Source of the DNA: JAAZKI01 sp012799905 | GTDB lineage: Bacteria > Verrucomicrobiota > Lentisphaeria > Oligosphaerales > Oligosphaeraceae | NCBI GenBank assembly: GCA_050949415.1 | Contig: JBMNFR010000015.1 | Span: forward strand, 434,001 to 498,000 | Length of the DNA stretch: 64,000 nt | Direction of reading: 5' to 3' | In this document: one piece after another, positions 51,257-59,769 of the stretch | How positions within the stretch are numbered: the stretch's first letter is position 1 | Layout: every line of letters starts with the position of its first letter | Made by a program: the position numbers and the translations under genes | Notes under the pieces: model-generated | The model's database searches: none | Told to the model about the DNA's origin: nothing | The model's input: the letters and a program-made list of their open reading frames with translations, nothing else

Positions 51257-52942
51257 ATGCGCCTGATTTGGCTTTCTCTCAATGCGTCGTATTCACATTC
51301 GTCGCTGGCCCTGCCGCTGGCTCACAACGCCTGCCAAGACCTGACCGACTGGGAATGGGACGTCGTTGCCGCCACCATCGGCGAGGACCCGGCCGAAATC
51401 GCCGTCCAGCTGCATTACAGCGCCCCCGACCTGGTCTGCGCCACGCTGTACTTGTTCACCCTGGAGCGCAGCCTGGACATCCTGCAACGCCTCAAGATCA
51501 CCCGTCCAGAATGCCTGATCGCTGTCGGCGGCCCGGAATGTCTTGGTGACGAAGCCGTCCAGTTGCTGACGCGCTATCCGTTCATCGACTTCGCGCAGCG
51601 TGGCGAAGCCGAAGCCGGACTGCCGCCGCTGTTGAACGCCATCGCTGCCAAGCGCGCCGGCCAGCCCAGCACTGACCTGCTGGCCGCAGTCCCGGGCCTA
51701 GTCTGGCGACAAGGCACGCAAGTCATCGACAACGGCGGCGCTGCCTTCTTCGAAGACTGGGCCTTGACGCCACCCTGCCAAAGTCCATTTTTCGACACCA
51801 CCAAGCCGTTTGTCCAGCTGGAGACTTCACGCGGCTGTCCATTCCAATGCACCTACTGCACCAGCGGCAATACCCCGCTTCGGCTCAAGCCGCTGGACGC
51901 CGTCGCCACAGAGCTACGGCTTCTGCACGACGCTGGCATCCGGGACATCCGCCTCCTTGACCGCACTTTCAACATCGACCCCAAGCGCACTGTCGACCTC
52001 CTGCGCCTGTTCAAAGACGATTTCCCTGACATCCATTTCCATCTTGAAATCCACCCGTGCCTGCTGCCGCCGGTCGTCCGCGCTGAGCTCCAAGCGGCTC
52101 GACCTGGGCAACTCCATCTGGAAGCCGGCATCCAGACGCTCAACAACAGCTCCCGCGCTCGCATCGGCCGCCAGCAAAATCCAGAACATGACCTCGCCGG
52201 CCTGGCCTTCCTCGGCGCCTGCGATAATTTCGAAACCCATGTCGACCTGCTCGCCGGCTGTCCAGAGCAATCCTGGGATGACATCATCAGCGACGTCGGT
52301 CGAGTCATCAGCGTCAATTCGGCAGAGGTTCAGCTTGAAATCCTCAAGGTGCTGCCAGGCACGCCGCTGCGCCAGGATGCGCCCCGCCTCGGCCTGCGCT
52401 ACCATCCTTATCCTCCATACGACGTCCTGCAAACCGACACCCTCTCACCTCAAGACCTGCTCTGCGTCCGATTTCTCTCCCGGCTCCTTGACCTCTACCA
52501 CAATCATCCTGACCTGCGGCCCGCCTTCCGCCAGGCCAGTCGCGAGCAAGAGCATTTCCTGCTGAATTTTCTGGATTTCCTCTTGGCTCGTGGCCTCACT
52601 CTTGGCGCTGCCCCGGGCCTCCGGCGGCGTTTCGAACTGTTCTGGGAATTCGCCGCTCCCTTGCCTGCCGTCGCCGCTGAACTCGCCTGCGCCTGGATGA
52701 TTTGCGCTTTCCCGCCTGGCCTTGGCCCCACAGCCAACGCCGTCCTCGACAGGGGCATCCCGGAAGAGGCCCAACTCTGCTTTGGGAATGACGACGAACG
52801 ACGGAGCGAACGACACGGCGTCAAGTTCTGGCGCCTTGACCTGTCCGACCGCCAAGCCTGGTTCGCATACGACCGCGCCATCGCGCCTAACCGCGCCATT
52901 GCCGCTTGGCAACGACTAACCACTGAAAACAAATCACCATAA
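51257..52942 (+). CDS. B12-binding domain radical SAM protein with DUF4080 C-terminus
   Basis: The 561-residue protein has an N-terminal cobalamin-binding-like Rossmann domain (residues 1-130, without the classical DxHxxG; VGGPECLGDEAVQLL is present), then a radical SAM domain with the 4Fe-4S motif CPFQCTYC near residue 193 and LETSRGC before it, EIHPCLL and GIQTLNN typical of MiaB/HemN-like barrels. The last 170 residues match DUF4080. Proteins of this layout modify unknown substrates. ATG 51257 (MRLIWLSLNASYSHSSLAL) is chosen because family members begin at this strand; the frame is open further upstream. It is followed 132 bp later by the SrfC-like operon. Confidence 0.88.
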   Translation: MRLIWLSLNASYSHSSLALPLAHNACQDLTDWEWDVVAATIGEDPAEIAVQLHYSAPDLVCATLYLFTLERSLDILQRLKITRPECLIAVGGPECLGDEAVQLLTRYPFIDFAQRGEAEAGLPPLLNAIAAKRAGQPSTDLLAAVPGLVWRQGTQVIDNGGAAFFEDWALTPPCQSPFFDTTKPFVQLETSRGCPFQCTYCTSGNTPLRLKPLDAVATELRLLHDAGIRDIRLLDRTFNIDPKRTVDLLRLFKDDFPDIHFHLEIHPCLLPPVVRAELQAARPGQLHLEAGIQTLNNSSRARIGRQQNPEHDLAGLAFLGACDNFETHVDLLAGCPEQSWDDIISDVGRVISVNSAEVQLEILKVLPGTPLRQDAPRLGLRYHPYPPYDVLQTDTLSPQDLLCVRFLSRLLDLYHNHPDLRPAFRQASREQEHFLLNFLDFLLARGLTLGAAPGLRRRFELFWEFAAPLPAVAAELACAWMICAFPPGLGPTANAVLDRGIPEEAQLCFGNDDERRSERHGVKFWRLDLSDRQAWFAYDRAIAPNRAIAAWQRLTTENKSP

Positions 52943-53074
52943 CCACCTGTTTTCCCAAAAGGCCTAAACAGCGATTTTTTAGCTGAAAATTTGCTTTTTT
53001 CGGCATATCAACATACACTATAACCCAATACAAAATAGGTAAGCCCTTTATAACGATATCGGCGGGAGGTCATT

Positions 53075-55747
53075 TTGGACAGTTTTGCGATCAGTTCACG
53101 TCTTCTTGACTGGTATTGGACGCATGCCAGCCAGCGGACTCCTGGCTACCAGCTGTCGCCATCCGGATGGCTGGATCGACTGTATGACCTGAATCGCCAG
53201 GCCAAGAAAACAACTCGGTCAGACTCGCGGCCATGCATCGGCATCTGGGGGCCATCGCAAAGCGGCAAATCCACCCTCTTGGCGCAATACATTGACGCTG
53301 ACGCTGATCCGGAAGGACGTGGCTCCGCGCTGGACTGGCCGGGTGGCACGCCTGGCCGCTTCCGCGCTGGCTGCGAACATGGCATTGGCCTCAATCCCTA
53401 TAATCAAGGCAGCGACGCATCCGGCTGCGTCACCCGCTACCACCTCTGCCAAGAGGTCAAACATCCGCAATTCCCAGTCCAAATCCATTTCAGCACTCTC
53501 ACCGAACTCCTCCATTCCCTCGCAGCCGGCTATCTGAGCGAATGTCGCCTGGAGAATGTCGACGGCGAGACCGTGTTCTGGACCCGCGATTCGCTGCTGG
53601 CCAGCTTGGCTAAAGAAGGCCTTGATGTCACCGGCGACAGCCAGCCAGTTCCGGCCAGTCGAGACGGCTTTGAAGCCATGCTCGCCCTTTGCGATGTAAT
53701 CGGGTTGCTGATCAGCGCTGGCGAGCAACGCTACAAGAATCTCAACGCCAACGGCAGCTGGCGGGAAATCCTCCGGCCGCTCCTCCTCAATGCCGCCGAA
53801 ATCACCGCTGACGCAAACAAAGTCTGGAGCCTGGCCGCGCTCGTCCTCTGGGATAAACGCAAAACCCTCACCGCACTCTTCGAAAACCTCCGGCGCAAAC
53901 ACAGTGACTTCACCCGGCTCGCCAGCGGAAAAAATCTCTATTGCACTCTCGAAGCAGCTGGCATCCTCCTTGACATTAACGCGGTCGACAACTTCCTCAA
54001 CCCTCCCAACGACTTCGCTGCCAACCGCGCCCGCCGCATCCGCGATTGGAGACTCCAAACCGACGGCGACGACCTCCTTATCGGCGCTGACTCCGGCGCC
54101 CTCTTCCTCAAGGAAAACATCGACCTCGGCTATTTCCAGGCGATGACCAGGGAAATCGTCATTCCCCTCCATCCTACGCCCTCCATGCCTGCGGCTTTCC
54201 TCGACGTGATGACTGGCGCTGACCTGCTTGATTTCCCCGGTGTCGCCCTCAAATCTAATCAAACGGCCGAAGAGAACCAACTTGATAGCGACAATGCCGA
54301 CCTTTTCGATCCGCAACTGTTCACCCGAGTTCTCAAACGCGGCAAAACCGCTTCCATCGTCACCTCCTACGCTTTAGACGGCGCTATCGACGCCTTCATC
54401 CTCATGTCGCGCCTGGGGCGTTTCCCGGCTCAGCCCCGCCAAATCCGCGACGGCTTCCGCCTCTGGTGGCAGAGCGTCGACCCCGGGTATGACTTCACCT
54501 CGCCGGAACCGCCGCCCCTGCCTTTATTCCTGGTGCTCACCTTCGGCGGCAAGCTCATCAGCGACGTGCTGACCTCATTTGGGCAAGTCGGCAATGGCCT
54601 CCTGCCTCTATTCGCCATGCTCGACGCCCTTGATCCCCTGCCTCAAAAAGCCCTGACCTTTGCCACCACCTACAAAATCTTCCCGGACGGCAGCTTCATT
54701 TTCCCCAATTCCGCCCAAGGCGGCGCCCTGTCGCCCGAGCAAAAGCAGGAGCTGCTCGCCAAGGCCAGGGATAACATCATGGCGGATAAAGACTTCCAAA
54801 AGCAATTCAACACTCCGGAAAGCCGCCGCTCGTTCGAAGAAATGGTCGCTGCCCCAGACGGCGGCTGCCATTATCTATTCCAACAGCTGGCCAAGCATAT
54901 TGACCCGACCCGACGCCAGGAGCTTGAGCGCCAGCTCCAACAGCAGTCCCGGCAACTTCTCCAGGAACTGCTGGAAACCGCCCTGCCAACCCCGTCCAAA
55001 GACGCTGACCGCCGCGCCATCGCCTTGCGCAAAATCCATGATGCCACCCAGGCGGCGTGCCTCCGCCAGGAGCCGTTCGACTATCCCGGCGCCGATGCTT
55101 TCAACGACCCGAGCGGCTGGATCGCCTGCCTCATCCGGCGGCTTCAGGATATCAATCCCGAAGCCATCGACATCCCGCCCGCCCAGCTCGGCACCCAAGC
55201 CGCCAATCTGAAAGACTATCTGAACCGGCAAATGCTGAAAATCAGGGACAGGCTCCCAAGCGTTGACGCCACTGCCGGCTGGCCCTATCGCGACCTGGGC
55301 ATGGACACACCCAGCGACACCCGGCAATTCCTGGCTTGCCTGCTGGAAGCCGCTGACCTCGATCAACTCCGCGCCTGGATGATTGAAAACTTCTATCAAC
55401 GCCAAGTCCCAATCACCGCCAGAATGCGCTCCTGCCTGGCCACCGCCATCGCCAATGTCACCTGGGAAGGAACCATGCACAAACCCAGAAAGCCGGACAC
55501 TGAGGTTGAAACCGCCAGAACAAGGCTCGAATTCTATGCCAACCAGGAGCGTGACTTAGCGCTCGGCAATTCCTGCGACCGGGAACAGACAGCGTATTAC
55601 CGTCAAACCGTCGCGCCATTTCTGGAGCGCATTCAAACCATCCTTGTCGCCGGAACCGCCAACCAGCGGCCGGAATTCCCTGGCGATGACACCCTGGCTG
55701 CCCTGAAAAACGAAGCCGCCAGCCAGAGCCAGCCCGTCACCCCCTGA
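53075..55747 (+). CDS. SrfC-like P-loop protein (putative virulence-factor family), gene 1 of the five-gene set
   Basis: The 890-residue protein has a Walker A motif, GPSQSGKST, at residues 59-67 after IGIW, and LDWPGGTPGRFRAGCEHG near 87 as a possible switch region. There are no membrane segments, so it is probably soluble or peripheral. Size, the N-terminal P-loop and position just before a SrfB-like gene match the 'putative bacterial virulence factor' (SrfC) family, whose function is unsettled. Residues 600-690 are helix-rich and Gln-rich (RRQELERQLQQQSRQLLQEL). The start is TTG 53075 with a strong GGGAGGT 5 bp upstream; no ATG fits better. A 270 bp gap with a family 1 repeat fragment separates it from gene 2. 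Confidence 0.7.
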   Translation: MDSFAISSRLLDWYWTHASQRTPGYQLSPSGWLDRLYDLNRQAKKTTRSDSRPCIGIWGPSQSGKSTLLAQYIDADADPEGRGSALDWPGGTPGRFRAGCEHGIGLNPYNQGSDASGCVTRYHLCQEVKHPQFPVQIHFSTLTELLHSLAAGYLSECRLENVDGETVFWTRDSLLASLAKEGLDVTGDSQPVPASRDGFEAMLALCDVIGLLISAGEQRYKNLNANGSWREILRPLLLNAAEITADANKVWSLAALVLWDKRKTLTALFENLRRKHSDFTRLASGKNLYCTLEAAGILLDINAVDNFLNPPNDFAANRARRIRDWRLQTDGDDLLIGADSGALFLKENIDLGYFQAMTREIVIPLHPTPSMPAAFLDVMTGADLLDFPGVALKSNQTAEENQLDSDNADLFDPQLFTRVLKRGKTASIVTSYALDGAIDAFILMSRLGRFPAQPRQIRDGFRLWWQSVDPGYDFTSPEPPPLPLFLVLTFGGKLISDVLTSFGQVGNGLLPLFAMLDALDPLPQKALTFATTYKIFPDGSFIFPNSAQGGALSPEQKQELLAKARDNIMADKDFQKQFNTPESRRSFEEMVAAPDGGCHYLFQQLAKHIDPTRRQELERQLQQQSRQLLQELLETALPTPSKDADRRAIALRKIHDATQAACLRQEPFDYPGADAFNDPSGWIACLIRRLQDINPEAIDIPPAQLGTQAANLKDYLNRQMLKIRDRLPSVDATAGWPYRDLGMDTPSDTRQFLACLLEAADLDQLRAWMIENFYQRQVPITARMRSCLATAIANVTWEGTMHKPRKPDTEVETARTRLEFYANQERDLALGNSCDREQTAYYRQTVAPFLERIQTILVAGTANQRPEFPGDDTLAALKNEAASQSQPVTP

Positions 55748-55879
55748 CCAATGCTCTTTACTTAACGCTTTGTAACCACACCAACGATGACGCAACTCCG
55801 TAAAACCGACCTTGGCACTCAGAGAACGCAACAAACCAAACCGCAAATCCGCGTGCCATTTCATCCGTCAAAGCAACAA

Positions 55880-55925
55880 CCCTAGAAAAAAATTTCGTGC
55901 CTGTTCGTGTATTTCGTGGTTAAAA
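55880..55925. repeat. Fragment of dispersed repeat family 1 inside the five-gene set
   Basis: AAAAAAATTTCGTGCCTGTT followed by CGTGTATTTCGTGGTTAAAA matches the ends of the family 1 copies at 4860-4975 and 48470-48505. The gap 55748-56016 around it contains no gene. Confidence 0.75.
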
Positions 55926-56016
55926 AAGCCTCATGTAACGAGTATTGCCCCCCCCCTGACCCACCGCGTTTCGCCATTGCCACGCCCTGTTAAACTGCCC
56001 CCAACCACCACACGCC

Positions 56017-58875
56017 ATGCAAGCAATCTCACTCAGCTGCGACTCGGGACATCATTTCTTCTTCCTGCCGATGTCCTTCAATCGCAAAGACCTGGAGCCG
56101 CCGGAAGTCCGTGCCAGAGTCTTTGCCGAAGACGACCCCGACTGGGATGAACAATGGCTCCAAGTCGTCGACGCGGACTTCCACACCCGCCTGCGCGAGG
56201 TGCTGATTGGCGCCAATGACGACTGCCGCTGGAAAACCTGGCCCGGCAAAACCTGGATTCGCTACCGCTACGGCAGCAAACGCCGACGTGGGCGTGAAGG
56301 CGACGCCATTGGCCTCTGGCTGGCGCTGGAGACCAATCTCGGCGACGCCAGTCGGGGCTTGCCGGTTGACGCCCGTCCACCCCAGCCGCGCGACCAGGAA
56401 GCCTTTCGCCGCCACCGCGACCGCCAGCCCGCGACCGCTGCACCGCCGCCCTATTTCGCGGCTACCCCGCATGATTTGCCCAGCCATCCGCTTACCCTGG
56501 GGCTGAAAGCACGCCTGGAGGAAGACGGCTTTGTCATCAAAACCGAGTGTCCGGACCTGGAAATTCTCTGGCCGGCGCCGTTCGGTGGCGAACCCGTGCC
56601 GGTTGACCTGATCATTGACCTCGGCAACACTAGAACCGTTGTCCTCGCCCTGGAGCAACGCATAACCAATGCAACTGGCCTCAACCAAGTCTGCCGCCCC
56701 ATCGACTTCCGGGATGAGCTGGATGGACTCTTTGGCGCACGCTCGCCCGGAAACGGCATTGTCGACTCCAGCTTTGCCCTGCGCACCACGCCGTTCCATG
56801 GCTTGGAAGACTCCCTGAATATGCTTCTTTATGACACCGAGCAAACGAAAACCGGCTTCTGGCCATTTCAGAAAGAAGCCATTGTTCTGCGCCAGGTTCG
56901 CGAAGTCGCCCCGCACATGTTCGTACACCAAAGCCCTGCGATTCTCGGCGAGGCCATGCGCCGAGCCATGAACGACCCGCAAAATCAGCGCATGATCGCC
57001 TCAGGCGGCAACTTCTTCCAGAGCTCCCCAAAACGTTACTACTGGGACAATGACCCAATGGGACGGGACGGACATGCCTACTGGAATATGTTCCCGAATC
57101 GAACCGCGACAACGCCTGACTACCGCTTGGGCAACCCGCCTCTGGCCGGAAGCGTGTTCCGCTTCCTGCCGATTGACGGCAAAGACTGGAGTCTCGACAA
57201 CCCGCCCAACACCTGGCCAGAAGTGTCCCGGCCAGCTACCCAGGCGAAGCAGGCGCAGTACCCGCGCTCAGATACGCTCACCTGGATGGCTCTGAGCATC
57301 CTCGAAACTGCCCATCGACAAATCAATGCCGCCGAATGGAAGCAGGATGATATGAAATTCATCCCCCGATACCTCCGCACCGTCTCACTGACCTATCCGG
57401 GAGGTTGGACCGAAGACGAGAAAAAAGCCTTTACCGGCAAATGGCAAAAGGCGCTCAACATCTTCATCATGACTCACTTGCGACAGGACGACCAGCGCCC
57501 GACCCTCGAACTGGCGGTGGACGAGGCCGTCGCCAGCCAGCTAACCTACGTCTACTCCGAAATCCGAAACCTCAATCACAAGGCTGACGACTGGCTCCGG
57601 CTCGTCGGCAGGACTGACTCATCCGGCAAGCCGAAATGCCGGGTCATAACCTTGGACATCGGCGGCGGCACTGCTGATCTCTCCATCGTCGAATATGAAA
57701 ATCAGTCCTCGTCAATCGTCCGACTGGCCAGCACTCTTTTATTCAAAGACAGCGCCACAGTCGCTGGGGACACGCTGGTTCGCCACATCATCGCCGAAGT
57801 CCTTCTGCCCGCCTTGCTGCCAGCCAGCCAGGAAAACAAGACTGAGTTTCTGCGCGAGCGCTTTACCAGCACCAGTGCGGCCGAAGTCTCGGTGCGCCAG
57901 CTGGTAATCGCGCAAGTCCTCATACCGATTGTGCATCATTGGCTCGCCTGCCTGGGCAGCGGCATTGACAACCCGCTCCTCAACCCAGAGCACAGCCAGG
58001 GCGGCCGCTGCTACTCGCCCAAGGACATCGGCATTGACGAGCGCAACTGGGACCAGCTCGCCGAGCTGCTCGGCATTCAGCTGCGCTACGACAACCCCAT
58101 CCCGGTCACGGTGGCAGCCCTCAACGCCTGCGTCAACGATGTCTTCAGCGGCCAGGGCTTTGACTTCCTGCAATCTCTGGCCAAATTCATCGCCAGCTAC
58201 GACGTCGACGTCGCGGTGGTCTGCGGCAAGACCTCGGAAATCCCACACTTGCGCACGCTCATCCACCGCATCCTGCCGCTGCGTTCCGACCGCATCGTCT
58301 TTCTGAAAGACTATCAGCCCGGCGACTGGTACCCGGTCGACTTCCTCGCCAATGGCCGCATCCGCGACGCCAAGACCACCACTGCCACTGGCGCTGCCCT
58401 GGGGCGAGCCCTGCGCTCAGGATTAGTCAACAAAGGCGGATGGCAACTCCTCCCAACTGCAAAATCAGAATTCTTCACCTGCCGCAACTACTGGCTGCAA
58501 ATCGCGCCGGATGGCGCGCCCGGGGAAATCTTTTTGACCCCGGAGGAGACGGAAAAAACGCTTCGGGACGTTGCCATCCACGTCCGCATTGGCCGCAGCA
58601 TGCTGAAGACCGCGCGTCGGCCCGAGCTGGTCTACCGCCTGCGCTGGCGGCCGGAGCACCCTCTGGCCAAAGACCCGGACGCTGCCCTCTGCAATCTCGA
58701 CCAGGTGACGCTCCGGCGCGAAATCGTCCCCGGCGACGCCAGCGAAAAGCTTGTGTTGGTTAAAGCCCTCGGCAGCTTCAAAGGCGCCACCCTCACCGCC
58801 GACGACCTCGAACTGATGCTCTGCCCATTGACCACCGAAGACAACTGGCAAGAAAACGGAAAATTATTCCCATGA
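56017..58875 (+). CDS. SrfB-like actin/HSP70-fold ATPase, gene 2 of the five-gene set
   Basis: The 952-residue protein carries the nucleotide-binding signatures of the actin/HSP70 superfamily: phosphate-1 DLIIDLGNTRTVVLALE (about 197-213), phosphate-2 ITLDIGGGTADLSIVEYE (about 545-562), and adenosine motif VAVVCGKTSEIPHLRTLIHR (about 732-751), with GAALGRALRSG near the end. The first 190 residues are a separate domain. This order and size match the SrfB family (PF07520). It may bind ATP as a chaperone-like or filament-like subunit; its biochemical role is not established. No membrane segments. Its stop overlaps the next ATG (ATGA), so genes 2 and 3 are coupled. Confidence 0.8.
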   Translation: MQAISLSCDSGHHFFFLPMSFNRKDLEPPEVRARVFAEDDPDWDEQWLQVVDADFHTRLREVLIGANDDCRWKTWPGKTWIRYRYGSKRRRGREGDAIGLWLALETNLGDASRGLPVDARPPQPRDQEAFRRHRDRQPATAAPPPYFAATPHDLPSHPLTLGLKARLEEDGFVIKTECPDLEILWPAPFGGEPVPVDLIIDLGNTRTVVLALEQRITNATGLNQVCRPIDFRDELDGLFGARSPGNGIVDSSFALRTTPFHGLEDSLNMLLYDTEQTKTGFWPFQKEAIVLRQVREVAPHMFVHQSPAILGEAMRRAMNDPQNQRMIASGGNFFQSSPKRYYWDNDPMGRDGHAYWNMFPNRTATTPDYRLGNPPLAGSVFRFLPIDGKDWSLDNPPNTWPEVSRPATQAKQAQYPRSDTLTWMALSILETAHRQINAAEWKQDDMKFIPRYLRTVSLTYPGGWTEDEKKAFTGKWQKALNIFIMTHLRQDDQRPTLELAVDEAVASQLTYVYSEIRNLNHKADDWLRLVGRTDSSGKPKCRVITLDIGGGTADLSIVEYENQSSSIVRLASTLLFKDSATVAGDTLVRHIIAEVLLPALLPASQENKTEFLRERFTSTSAAEVSVRQLVIAQVLIPIVHHWLACLGSGIDNPLLNPEHSQGGRCYSPKDIGIDERNWDQLAELLGIQLRYDNPIPVTVAALNACVNDVFSGQGFDFLQSLAKFIASYDVDVAVVCGKTSEIPHLRTLIHRILPLRSDRIVFLKDYQPGDWYPVDFLANGRIRDAKTTTATGAALGRALRSGLVNKGGWQLLPTAKSEFFTCRNYWLQIAPDGAPGEIFLTPEETEKTLRDVAIHVRIGRSMLKTARRPELVYRLRWRPEHPLAKDPDAALCNLDQVTLRREIVPGDASEKLVLVKALGSFKGATLTADDLELMLCPLTTEDNWQENGKLFP

Positions 58876-59747
58876 AACTGAACAACCATCTGTCAAGCCT
58901 TCCTCAAATCGGTTGCAGCGCCAGCAGCGGCGCGTCAACTTGGCTGATTGTTCCCGGTCAGGCAGCGAAGGCAGCTAAGCCCAGCGTGACGATCAACCCG
59001 ATGCCTGTCTCCTATCCGCCACGTCCAGACCTCAGCGAGCAATCGCTTGTTTTCATCGCAGTTCTTTTTGCCGTCGTGGCCCTGGTCGGCATCCTCGCCT
59101 GGTTTGCCGCTATCTGGAAACTGCTAGACCTGTTCAAAGCACAAAATCAAACGCAAGCCCCGAACCAACCAGTCGAAGCAGGCGGAACCGCCGCACCCGG
59201 GAAGCCCAAAGCAGCGGTGGCGGCAATGACGCCAGGCAGCGCAATCACCGCCACGGAAACAACCACGGCTGAAAAACCTGCCAGCACTCCGCGCGCCTTC
59301 AGTCATTTGCTCCCGGATTTCCTTTATCGCGCCGATTTTCAGGATTACGGTGCCGCTATATTCAACGCAGAAGGCGACGCCTCGCATGGAGCCAATCTGT
59401 TGATCGGAAACCTGGTCATCCTCAATGCTGCGGTCAAGGCCTCCGAACGGCTCCATTATCACGACTCCATGCTCGAAACTGCCCTGCGCGGCATAGGCGC
59501 CTGCGTGGCCAACCTCAACCGAAAACCAAATCTCAACCAGCCGATCGGCGATCTTCTGACCTGGGAAAAACAAATCCAGGCATTCCTTTCAACAACCACG
59601 GAATACGGCCTCCGCACCCCCATGCCAGGCGAAAAAGTCGACAACGACTGGATGTCCGCGCCGCCGCGCTCCATCACGGTCAGCGCCGTCGACTGCTGGG
59701 CCATTTACAAGCGCAACGACGTCGTCTGCAAAGCCCTGGTCCATTAG
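58872..59747 (+). CDS. Single-pass membrane protein, gene 3 of the five-gene set
   Basis: The 291-residue protein has a soluble N-terminal 55 residues, one strong membrane helix (LVFIAVLFAVVALVGILAWF, about 58-82), a Pro/Ala/Thr-rich linker (about 90-135), and a globular C-terminal domain (about 140-291; FSHLLPDFLYRADFQDYGAA, then LNRKPNLNQPIGDLLTWEKQ). The start is fixed by the ATGA overlap with gene 2. The family is not recognised. It is likely the membrane partner that holds the SrfB-like ATPase at the envelope. Confidence 0.68.
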   Translation: MKLNNHLSSLPQIGCSASSGASTWLIVPGQAAKAAKPSVTINPMPVSYPPRPDLSEQSLVFIAVLFAVVALVGILAWFAAIWKLLDLFKAQNQTQAPNQPVEAGGTAAPGKPKAAVAAMTPGSAITATETTTAEKPASTPRAFSHLLPDFLYRADFQDYGAAIFNAEGDASHGANLLIGNLVILNAAVKASERLHYHDSMLETALRGIGACVANLNRKPNLNQPIGDLLTWEKQIQAFLSTTTEYGLRTPMPGEKVDNDWMSAPPRSITVSAVDCWAIYKRNDVVCKALVH

Positions 59748-59769
59748 CGCCGCCTCTCCACAGACTCCT

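Noticed and set aside
53219..54316. 365-codon minus-strand frame within SrfC-like gene
   Set aside because: Antisense shadow of a P-loop protein with clear domain structure.
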